The position numbers were made by a program, and so were the translations under genes. Below are positions 15,440 through 21,227 of a stretch of 21,227 bases of DNA, one piece after another. The stretch is from the NCBI GenBank assembly GCA_027577415.1, contig JANBQS010000316.1, positions 1 through 21,227 of the forward strand, in the 5' to 3' direction. The first letter of the stretch is position 1, and the number at the start of each line of letters is the position of its first letter. The notes beneath the pieces were generated by a model. The model was given only the letters and a program-made list of their open reading frames with translations, searched no databases and was not told the DNA's origin. This DNA is from Coemansia sp. RSA 922. Taxonomy: Eukaryota; Kickxellomycota; Kickxellomycetes; Kickxellales; Kickxellaceae.

Positions 15440-15670
15440 CCATTTATTGCAAATTTATTACGATTACTCGAGCTCTTTAAAATATTAGAGCAAATTGCTC
15501 TGATGCCACAGTAGGCGAATATCTCATTTAGAAACGAATCACAACAAGTGGCCAGCCGCCTACATCACATTATTCAGTATCACCAGCAGTCAGCTCCGGA
15601 CGACGACACCAACGCCCTGGCTGCACCCGTTAATCTGCCCACTGTGGCATGGACCGATTTTTATATATTT
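15440..15670. pseudogene. Two abutting fragments (copy B) of the dispersed family
   Basis: Plus-strand 15460-15520 matches plus-strand 350-410 of copy A (GATTACTC.AG..CTTTAAAATATTAGAG and CACAGTRGGCGAAT), the minus-oriented tail. Starting about 15545 the plus strand instead matches the reverse of copy A: LHHIIQYHQQSAPDDDTNAL then VNLPTVAW. So two pieces of the same family lie tail to tail, an inverted arrangement. No complete gene remains. Confidence 0.5.
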
Positions 15671-15823
15671 ATTCACAATAAATTTGCGCTTAAAGGTTGC
15701 GCCAAAACAAAAAAAACGCCTAACCCCCCATATATTTTTTGACTGGTGCTTAGAGTTGTAAAAAAAATACAAGTTTATTGAATATCGCGAGTTTACAAAA
15801 TTAATTATGTACTCTCTCAGTTG
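15671..15823. other. Spacer and displaced 3' flank of ssp3
   Basis: This is A/T-rich with no gene. The end, 15770-15820 (TTTATTG...GAGTTTACAAA...ACTCTCTCAG), resembles the 3' flank of ssp1 at 954-990 (TTTATTGGATGAGTTTGCAAATGT...CACTCAG) and should be the original ssp3 3' region, including its minus-strand AATAAA, now pushed away by the element at 15824-16148. Confidence 0.5.
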
Positions 15824-16148
15824 AAGTTTACGCCAACTGTTGGTAACTCCGTTGTACCCCTCTCCAACCCTATTATTTTATTTTATAGGCTCAAAATAAA
15901 GTCGCGTGGGAGGATCCGTTGGTGGAACTTTTGTTTCTTTTTGTAACGCATAGCGCTTAAAGGCAAGCGAGAGGAGGATCAAGAAGGCAATGTTTAGAGG
16001 GAATGGTTAGCGGTTAGTAAGAGTGAGTGTTAGAGAGAACGAGAGAAGAGGGTTACAGTTAGAAAAAATATATTAGCGAAACAGCCGATCAAAAAACTTT
16101 AGAGGGAGAGGGAGGTAAAAACTAGTTACCAACAGTTGAATTAAACTT
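15824..16148. mobile_element. MITE-like non-autonomous element with ~45-bp terminal inverted repeats
   Basis: The left end reads inward AAGTTTACGCCAACTGTTGG then TAACT...TTGTACCCCTCTCC. The right end, read on minus, gives AAGTTTAATTCAACTGTTGG then TAACT...TTTTTACCTCCCTCTCC. A 15-bp core CAACTGTTGGTAACT is perfect in both (15834-15848 and 16124-16138), and similarity continues imperfectly to about 45 bp. The interior (~235 bp) has no ORF, is purine-rich on plus in its right half, and encodes no transposase. A target-site duplication is not clear (TTGAA versus TTAA next to the ends). Host sequences on the two sides (ssp3 coding and ssp 3' flank) are adjacent in ssp1, which marks this as an insertion. 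Confidence 0.7.
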
Positions 16149-16458
16149 AAGTAGTCTCGTATTCCTCGGAGCGGAAAGATCTGATAGGGCTAGAGACTCC
16201 AGCGAAATTTCCGTTAGCATCAGGGTCAACGTAGACAGTTGACTTGCACGATGAGTCGCTATAGTAGTAGGTTGGCTTTCCCTTGGCAGCAACCCAATTG
16301 TGTCGGCCGCTGAACCTGCTGCTAACTGTTTGGCATTTGGGACCGGTCGCATGGTAGACCTTCTCATACCCGTTTAGATCTTGGATAGAAACATACGTGA
16401 GGGCGTTGGAAAGAGCCAACAGACAGCTAATAACCGCGAGAACAACAAAGAAGCGCAT
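16147..16458 (-). CDS. Small secreted two-cysteine protein, copy 3 (ssp3), C-terminus cut by insertion
   Basis: The protein has 103 residues: signal peptide MRFFVVLAVISCLLALSNA, then LTYVSIQDLNGYEKVYHATG, family Cys in GPKC and SDSSC, FSGRHNWVAAKGK, YYYSDSSC, VYVDP, GVSSPIRSFR and a short end SEEYETT. It is nearly identical to ssp1 in the first 40 residues and upstream, less so in the middle. The TAA stop uses bases 16149-16147, two of which belong to the terminal repeat of the element at 15824-16148, so ssp3 is about six residues shorter than ssp1. All conserved residues remain, so the protein may still work. The 33 upstream in-frame codons were rejected as for ssp1 (TATA at 16565-16571). 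Confidence 0.75.
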   Translation of the reverse strand: MRFFVVLAVISCLLALSNALTYVSIQDLNGYEKVYHATGPKCQTVSSRFSGRHNWVAAKGKPTYYYSDSSCKSTVYVDPDANGNFAGVSSPIRSFRSEEYETT

Positions 16459-16760
16459 TGCCGTAAATACGATTGGGAGGTGCGAAAAGAACATGAGAGC
16501 AAAAGAAGCCGAGTGGCGTGTAAGGAGTAAATAAAAAATAATTTTGGTCGCGGCCAAGCTGCTGTTTTATAACCTCTCAAATCGAGTACCACTTGTCCTC
16601 GTTTTCAAAAAACTGGTCGCACAAGTTATTTTAAACTAAACGACTTCTGTTTACTACACGCGGTTTCCTTTGTGGAGGTTGTCCACAAAGCCTGGGTCGG
16701 CATACTTGTATCTGTCATATGCATCCACACACAAAATAGCTTTGTGGACTGTCTCTCAAA
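16150..16760 (-). repeat. Duplicated segment: ssp3 gene with its promoter
   Basis: This is the partner of 1010-1645, same orientation. It includes the minus-strand TATAAAA at 16565-16571 with CAGCAGCTTGGCC. Upstream, GTCCACAAAG (16681-16690) and CTTTGTGGAC (16740-16749) form a perfect 10-bp inverted repeat, of which ssp1 and ssp2 carry variants. Confidence 0.8.
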
Positions 16761-16802
16761 AATATCATGATCGACACACGTATCCACCACATGCGGTGTC
16801 CA

Positions 16803-16960
16803 TATAAGGCCAACCACATGAATTTCGCTAAGGTTGTCTTTGCCAGGATTGAAATGACACAGCCAATTGGACTCAGTTAGCCAGAGTTTTTCAAAAAGAA
16901 TACGCATGGCAAAAGGTCATTTGCGATGCGAGTGATGACAACAGATTTCCAGCATAGGTA
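16803..16960 (-). pseudogene. Fragment (copy C) of the dispersed gene family
   Basis: Minus-strand frames give YLCWKSVVITRIANDLL, matching HLCWRSIVVTHTIQDLY in copy D (20360-20666). After a frame change they give TESNWLCHFNPGKDNLSEIH then VVGLI, matching TNWWHHFDPGDDELSGI in copy A. It contains stops and frameshifts. It bridges copies A and D and shows the order of segments in the ancestral protein. Confidence 0.6.
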
Positions 16961-16981
16961 CCTATCAAGTCTAATGCTACG

Positions 16982-17106
16982 AGAAATCAGACCTCCGCCA
17001 ATGGCAGTCAAATATACTACTTTAGCAGCTCGAAGTACTGGGAATCCTTGTTGACCCTGTTGGCCGAGGTGATAGATTTGGCGTTACTAAGCCCATCAGG
17101 GCTTAC
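16982..17106 (+). pseudogene. Broken ssp2-like copy on the plus strand
   Basis: The plus strand reads RNQTSANGSQIYYFSSS, then after a shift VDPVGRGDRFGVTKPIRAY. The intact ssp2 has NNRASANGSPMYYFSDSS and LDPVGLGDRFDVASPIKAY. The match to ssp2 is much better than to ssp1 or ssp3, which have DPDA and GVSSPIRSF here. The signal peptide and first half are absent. Directly after it, 17110-17142 is the ssp2 end sequence (coding AANYPLNTG) but in reverse orientation: a small inversion of the 3' end. Confidence 0.65.
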
Positions 17107-17142
17107 CTTCCGGTGTTCTGAGGATAGTTAATCGTGCGATAA

Positions 17143-17379
17143 CACTAGTCATGTCTATCGCTTTCGGACATTCAAACCACTAGATAAACATACTATTTAC
17201 TCATTTTAGCATTAAACAGCATGCGAAAATCAAAATATTTGATTAGAGTTTGTTTTGCTTACAAAGTACTCGATTACTAAAAAAAGGTATGATATCGTTA
17301 TTTATTCAAAAAAAAAAACCACTATTATTTCGAGTAAATTACCTATCCAACAAACCCCCCCCCGTTCTGGCATGCCCAG
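17143..17379. other. AT-rich 3' region of the HSF gene
   Basis: 237 bp with A-runs and a C9 tract (17355-17363). No gene seen. It probably holds the HSF 3' UTR and terminator. Confidence 0.4.
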
Positions 17380-19764
17380 CTAGTTTGGCTTGAAGTTAGT
17401 CGTTGGCTGTGTAGATTGCGTGACCGGCACCAAGTCATTGGCAAATATGCTTGTCGGAGCGACAGGGCCAAAGTGTGGCACGGGATCTTGAGTTCCGTGG
17501 CCAAGAGCGTCAATCGTAGATGTCGATATCGCTGGGTCGCTGTTGAATGCGTCAAATAGGAGTTTGGTGAGGTCGTTGTCCACATTGACAGTATCTACAA
17601 GCCCGCCGCTTTGCGTAGAATCCTCAATGCCGCCCTCGGAGCTGACTTTGCCATCATCGGTTGCAAAAAAGTTAGTACCGCTGATATCGAATCCAGCAAG
17701 TCCATCGCCAACGGAATTGGGGTCGGCAAAGTCAAGAAACGGCGTCAAGTCGACATTATCAATAGGAGAGTTGTAGCTTGCGACGCCATTATGAGTAACC
17801 GCGGTCATCGGGGCGGCAGCTCGAGCACTATTGTTGGGACTCATCAGATTGAGGTAGTGTTGCAATGTCTCGTACTGCTCCGGCGTGCACATTTGGAGCA
17901 AGCTGATTATAAATTCGGGGCTGAACACGTTGTTGCCAGTCGGCGCTGCATGGTTTCCATTGACTGGTGGGGCATTGGTTCGGGAATCGTAGACGGGGGC
18001 TGCAGTCGCGGGGTTGCCATGGAACCCAGACAACCGTTCCATGCTAGTTTCGTTGAGCCCGTTCGACATCGCAGTATCAAACCCATGGCTAGGCAGAGTT
18101 GAACCCGGGCCCGCCAAAGACATTGCCAGGCTGCTAAGCACCTCAGGCGTGAGTAGTGCGTCAAGATCAGCCTCGGATGTAGGCAAAGGCTGTAGCAATG
18201 GGTCAATCGCACTAGCATCCGAGAGAGGAGTGGCAGTAGCTGCGCCAAGCGACGAAGGCTGCGTAGAGACTAGTGGGTCCGACGTAGTGTTCTGGTTAAC
18301 GGCCGACTGCAGTTGCTGAATAACGTCGTCCAGATTGAATCCAAAATAGTCGATATCTTGCTTTACCTGCTCAACAAACTTTGACTGGGTCTCAGTAGTG
18401 CCGAGCAGAGTCCCAGTCACCGGAACGAGCGCGTTGCTCACTGCAGAGTTACTGGATTGGGGCGATGGCCGAGTGTTAGTGACGATAGGCCGATGCAGAG
18501 TACGAGTAAGGGCAGTGCTCTGTGTGCTGGGCGCTTTGCGACGAAGCGTTGGGGTGGTACTGCCGCCGACATTGTGCGCCGCTGAAATGCCGCCGGTGGC
18601 TGTATGTGATGATTCAGGCGAGGAGCTGTTAGACCCCATTTCGAAAATGCGGCTGGTACGCTCCGGAGTAGCATGCTTCGGGTTAGTACGCTTTGGGTTG
18701 AGGCGCTGTCGCTTCTCAGGCGGCAGCTGCAATAGTCGTTGTTGTGCGTCATCCAACATCTCGGCAAAGCCCATGTCTTCAAAGATCTCCTGCGGGTGGC
18801 TCCCAAAGCTACTAGCCCCAACCATGGGCGTCGCAGAACCACTGGACAAATTGGACTGTTGCTGCTGCGACCGTTGCTGCGACCGACCAAGGTACGCCGA
18901 TGTGTCACTATCACTGCTGTTGTCCTCTTCCTTCACCAAGCCTGATGAGTTCGTAATACGCCTGAGAAGCGGTGCGCGTATTTCTGACTGTCTGGAGCCG
19001 TTTCCAAACACACGGGCCAAGAACTGTACGAGAGTGTCTATGATTTTCTGGTGCTGTTTGTGCCGCTCTTCGGAGGCCCTGGCCTGGTTCCACAGCGACT
19101 GGTTCTCATCTTCTAGGTGCTTAATTCTCGAACTGATTGTCTTGTAGTAGTCACGGACAACTTGAAGCTCCTTTGAAACCTGGACCAAGGTCACTGGCGG
19201 GGTATTCGAAGTCCTAGTCCTTGGGACTGCCGTCTGCGCTGAGCCGGTAGGACGCTGCGAATTCGCTCGAATAAAGGGCTCCTTATCGCGACCATTCTGT
19301 GCAGCACGAGTTACCTCAGCGCTAGCCTCGCCATCGCCATCAATATCGTCGTCGTTTGACGCTTCCTCGTTGGCCGCTACCAGAGTGGTCTTTTTCTTGC
19401 GTTGGATAAAGTGCATAAGATCTGACTGACCGCGCTGGAAATATTCGTTGCTAAACTTCCAGCTCTCCGCCTCGGGCCCCTCGGAAATCAGTCCACCATG
19501 TTGCAAGTGCGGCACTTTGTGAAAGTCGTACATATTCAGCTGTCGCACAAAGCTTGAAAAGTTTGCGTGCTTAAAGAAGCGAGGTAAGACCTCCTTCGCA
19601 AACTCTTCGTGTCTCAGCACGACAAACGAAAGACCGTCCTCTGACCACCGAATCAAGTCGTCGCTGGACCTATCGTCCACCATGCTACGGAGCTTATTTA
19701 GGAAAGGGGTCACAGGCATGCTCCTGTGTCCCTCGTCGCCTCTCTGGGCAATAATCCCGCTCAT
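17380..19764 (-). CDS. Heat shock transcription factor (HSF1-type)
   Basis: The protein has 794 residues from the ATG at 19762-19764. The HSF DNA-binding domain spans ~17-115: VTPFLNKLRSMV, DDLIRWSEDGLSFVV, EFAKEVLPRFFKHANFSSFV, RQLNMYDFHKVPHLQ, ESWKFSNEYFQRG, then IQRKKKTT. A spacer leads to a coiled-coil oligomerisation region (~188-250: VSKELQVVRDYYKTI, RIKHLEDENQSLWNQ), the HR-A/B trimerisation element. The long Ser/Thr/Gln-rich tail has short acidic-hydrophobic patches (DYFGFNLDDVIQQL, EFIISLLQM, LTKLLFDAF) likely to be activation segments. The recognition-helix region has MYDFHKV, Asp where most HSFs have Gly, as in Skn7-type proteins, but the linker and tail are HSF-like. The 46 in-frame codons upstream are hydrophobic, T-run derived, and not part of the protein. 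Confidence 0.9.
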   Translation of the reverse strand: MSGIIAQRGDEGHRSMPVTPFLNKLRSMVDDRSSDDLIRWSEDGLSFVVLRHEEFAKEVLPRFFKHANFSSFVRQLNMYDFHKVPHLQHGGLISEGPEAESWKFSNEYFQRGQSDLMHFIQRKKKTTLVAANEEASNDDDIDGDGEASAEVTRAAQNGRDKEPFIRANSQRPTGSAQTAVPRTRTSNTPPVTLVQVSKELQVVRDYYKTISSRIKHLEDENQSLWNQARASEERHKQHQKIIDTLVQFLARVFGNGSRQSEIRAPLLRRITNSSGLVKEEDNSSDSDTSAYLGRSQQRSQQQQSNLSSGSATPMVGASSFGSHPQEIFEDMGFAEMLDDAQQRLLQLPPEKRQRLNPKRTNPKHATPERTSRIFEMGSNSSSPESSHTATGGISAAHNVGGSTTPTLRRKAPSTQSTALTRTLHRPIVTNTRPSPQSSNSAVSNALVPVTGTLLGTTETQSKFVEQVKQDIDYFGFNLDDVIQQLQSAVNQNTTSDPLVSTQPSSLGAATATPLSDASAIDPLLQPLPTSEADLDALLTPEVLSSLAMSLAGPGSTLPSHGFDTAMSNGLNETSMERLSGFHGNPATAAPVYDSRTNAPPVNGNHAAPTGNNVFSPEFIISLLQMCTPEQYETLQHYLNLMSPNNSARAAAPMTAVTHNGVASYNSPIDNVDLTPFLDFADPNSVGDGLAGFDISGTNFFATDDGKVSSEGGIEDSTQSGGLVDTVNVDNDLTKLLFDAFNSDPAISTSTIDALGHGTQDPVPHFGPVAPTSIFANDLVPVTQSTQPTTNFKPN

Positions 19765-20018
19765 AACAAGATAGCGAGGTGTGATAATGCCGAGGAAAAG
19801 GTGTAACAAGAAAGCGATAAGTGAATTTGCAAAAATGCAAGCAGTTAAATTGAATGGAAGAAAATGTAAAAGAAAAAAGTTTACAGAAAAGAAGAAAAAC
19901 AAATGTGAAGCCTACATAGTCCCCAAAGCCTTTTTTTTTTTTTTGCCTAAAAGGACACTGAAAAATCTTTTTAGATTTTCATAAAGATTAAATGGTGCCA
20001 ACGGCTTCAATCTCACAA
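19765..20018 (-). promoter_or_regulatory. HSF leader/promoter
   Basis: Non-coding, with a run of 14 T (19931-19944, A-run in the transcript sense) and an inverted repeat GAAAAATCT / AGATTTTC (19960-19968 / 19973-19980). I saw no convincing GAA..TTC heat-shock element. Confidence 0.35.
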
Positions 20019-20061
20019 GCAGAAAGACGGCGATGCAGAAAGACGGTGATGTCCTTGTGAG
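20012..20061. repeat. 16-bp tandem duplication inside an 8-bp inverted repeat
   Basis: GCAGAAAGACGGYGAT occurs twice head to tail (20019-20034, 20035-20050). It is framed by CTCACAAG (20012-20019) and CTTGTGAG (20054-20061), a perfect inverted pair. It sits right beside the C2H2 relic. Confidence 0.6.
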
Positions 20062-20190
20062 CTAGAAATTACATCCCCCATCGGCCACCACGACTGGCGA
20101 GCAAAAAAGTGGCTGCTCCGCCCCAACAAATGATGCCACAACGTTTGAGCTATCGTCCAATGATACTCGTACAGCCAACGACTGCGACTG
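20058..20190 (-). pseudogene. Relic of the C2H2 regulator's linker region
   Basis: The minus strand reads SQSLAVRVSLDDSSNVVASF then VGAEQP. The intact C2H2 gene (13781-13909) reads SQPLAVRVSFDDNSKAVASF then VGAEQQ. At the DNA level the match is close over about 75 bp (GCTGTACGAGTATCATT, TGTGGCATCATTTGTTGGGG) and weaker to about 130 bp (GGGGATG). A further weak similarity extends to about 20262. No zinc-finger residues remain on either side. The piece lies upstream of the intact HSF, mirroring the intact C2H2/relic HSF pair at 13.1-14.5 kb. Confidence 0.8.
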
Positions 20191-20359
20191 CTCATCTTCA
20201 TCACGATCGAGATGGCACTGCTAATGTAGTGCTAAAGTGACCAACGGGCACCAAAGATAAAGAGCAGATTTCGTAAAAATAATACGAAAGCAAGGCTATT
20301 ATATAGCTGTCATAATGCAGCCTTTAAACAACGCCACTTATTGCGATCTGAAGAGTATA

Positions 20360-20666
20360 TAGCTCCCCCGTGACAGCTAACCAGCGTTTCTTGACAATGC
20401 GTGCAATCTTGATAAAATGATACAGCTGGTAGAGGTCCTGTATGGTGTGAGTGACGACGATAGATCTCCAGCAAAGATGCATAGCCAAGCTGCCAAGCCT
20501 TTTGCCATCCAGTGACAATTCGGCTTGAGTGCGAAAGATCTCCTAGAGTACCTGGCCATACAGACTAGTCCAGATGCAATGTCTATGCGAATGCCATTGG
20601 CGTCACTCCTGTAGCTAGCAATCTCTTTTAGCGTTCTCTGACTTGGGTAGCAATGTCAAATTGATT
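20360..20666 (-). pseudogene. Fragment (copy D) of the dispersed gene family
   Basis: This is the best preserved copy. Minus-strand reading, with frame changes, gives NQFDIATQVRER, then KEIASYRSDANGIRIDIASG, then WTSLYGQVL, an in-frame TAG, EIFRTQAELSLDGKRLGSLA, MHLCWRSIVVTHTIQDLYQL and YHFIKIARIVKKRW. The TAG and at least two shifts break it. DNA flanks (GGCGTCACTC..TGTAGCTAGCAAT and TTTTAGCGTTCTCTGA on plus) match plus-strand 759-805 of copy A. The family is not identified. Confidence 0.6.
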
Positions 20667-20913
20667 GCGCAGTCGCCTGAGCCTTTAGTAGCCTTTACCT
20701 GATCATGGTTGATCGGCCTGCTTTTGTCCCAGATCACAGCCCTCGTCGAATCTTTGCGAGGCTAGACGTGTCTTCCTTCTCGACACTGCGCTTTTACGCT
20801 TTTTTTGAACTTTGTCAGTGCCACTTTTAGACCTCAAATTTCGTATTTTATTTCCCGCGCACATACATTCCCAGTTTGACGCGTCGGCGAATCGTGTGTT
20901 TGGAAGGCTAGCC
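20667..20913. other. Intergenic, upstream of the last gene
   Basis: 247 bp with no feature I can support beyond being the probable promoter and leader of the gene starting at 20914. Confidence 0.4.
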
Positions 20914-21227
20914 ATGACCTCACATGCATACTTTCTTATAGACGCGGGCACGCTCAGCGATAGCCGCGCGGTAGGCGTAGTGATCGCGCGCATTCTAGTC
21001 TATCTTGCTGCAAAGAACGAGGCCGTCACTTGGAACTACGAAATTGTCGACATTCGAGCGCGTCAACGAGCAGCAGCAGTGCAATTGCGGCGAAAAGTCA
21101 GCGAGCGCAAGCAGCTGACCGTAGACGCAATAAATTTACTTGCTACTGCACTTAACAGTGCGAAAGGGCAGCATGTCGCAGCCGCCGCGCATAGACGCCC
21201 GGCCTTGGACATCTTGAACGAGCGGCT
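20914..21227 (+). CDS. N-terminal part of an unidentified protein, possibly Treslin-like; runs off the window
   Basis: From the ATG in GCCATGACC the frame stays open to the window end, 104 complete codons. It starts MTSHAYFLIDAGTLSDSRAV and continues GVVIARILVYLAAKNEAVTW, NYEIVDIRARQRAA. A hydrophobic strand ending in D at the start, followed by a long helix with YL and then V.W.Y..(V/F)D, is the layout of a vWA-like domain. It recalls the N-terminus of Treslin/TICRR-type replication factors (LLLDTA...LLTYLS...VHWAFKFFDS in human). That resemblance is weak and is inference only. The remainder is needed to decide. Confidence 0.55.
   Translation, partial: MTSHAYFLIDAGTLSDSRAVGVVIARILVYLAAKNEAVTWNYEIVDIRARQRAAAVQLRRKVSERKQLTVDAINLLATALNSAKGQHVAAAAHRRPALDILNER

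Noticed and set aside
15990..16070. GGTTAG repeats as interstitial telomere sequence
   Set aside because: Only two separated GGTTAG copies in purine-rich DNA inside the MITE-like element; no tandem array.
18398..19147. 249-codon plus-strand ORF inside the HSF gene
   Set aside because: It is antisense to well-supported HSF coding sequence. The Cys/Arg/Leu-rich translation looks like a shadow frame.
19765..19902. 46-codon hydrophobic N-terminal extension of HSF
   Set aside because: It is translated from an AT-rich leader, and a hydrophobic start makes no sense for a nuclear factor. The next ATG sits in the expected place before the DNA-binding domain.

Overview
The window looks like nuclear DNA of an early-diverging filamentous fungus. 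Genes are compact and intron-poor, with GTAAGC/GTGAGT...TAG introns. The core genes are fungal or eukaryotic: eL22, uS17, Ada2, Dib1, a Pol-delta Cdc27/POLD3 subunit, DUF2015, HSF and a mitochondrial PPR protein. There is also a relic of an MT-A70 methyltransferase of the kind kept in basal fungi. A Kickxellomycotina-like source (Coemansia/Linderina relatives) is my best guess; that is inference, not proof.

Layout. 1-1.7 kb: the end of a rhodanese gene, a decayed repeat-family pseudogene, and the first of three small secreted-protein genes (ssp1, minus strand). 1.7-9.6 kb: a housekeeping block of eL22, POLD3-like, DUF2015, uS17 (one 556-nt intron holding an unexplained ORF), Ada2 (one 99-nt intron), Dib1 and an unknown 152-aa protein. 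Between eL22 and POLD3 lie two gene relics, an MT-A70 C-terminus (minus) and a WDR83/MORG1-type WD40 segment (plus). 9.7-12.7 kb: a large mitochondrial PPR-like gene behind a 6-codon upstream ORF that overlaps its start codon. 13.0-20.3 kb: a C2H2 regulator gene, two more ssp genes and a heat shock factor gene, mixed with broken copies of the same genes. 20.9 kb to the end: the start of an unidentified gene that may be Treslin-like.

The most notable structure is an apparent inverted duplication with complementary gene loss. The left arm reads C2H2 (intact), HSF (relic, 14256-14520), ssp2 (intact). The right arm, read on the other strand, has the same order and orientations: C2H2 (relic, 20058-20190), HSF (intact), ssp (relic, 16982-17106). 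Each arm kept what the other lost. Inside the region, a roughly 325-bp element with imperfect 45-bp terminal inverted repeats sits exactly between the last codons of ssp3 and its 3' flank, and seems to supply its stop codon. A second decayed gene family, of no function I recognise, is scattered in at least four places (361-829, 15440-15670, 16803-16960, 20360-20666), mostly next to ssp genes.

The housekeeping genes do not form one pathway: translation (eL22, uS17), chromatin acetylation (Ada2), splicing (Dib1), replication (POLD3), mitochondrial RNA (PPR) and stress transcription (HSF, C2H2). I saw no tRNA, rRNA or CRISPR array. All homology statements come from reading translations by eye; no search was run.
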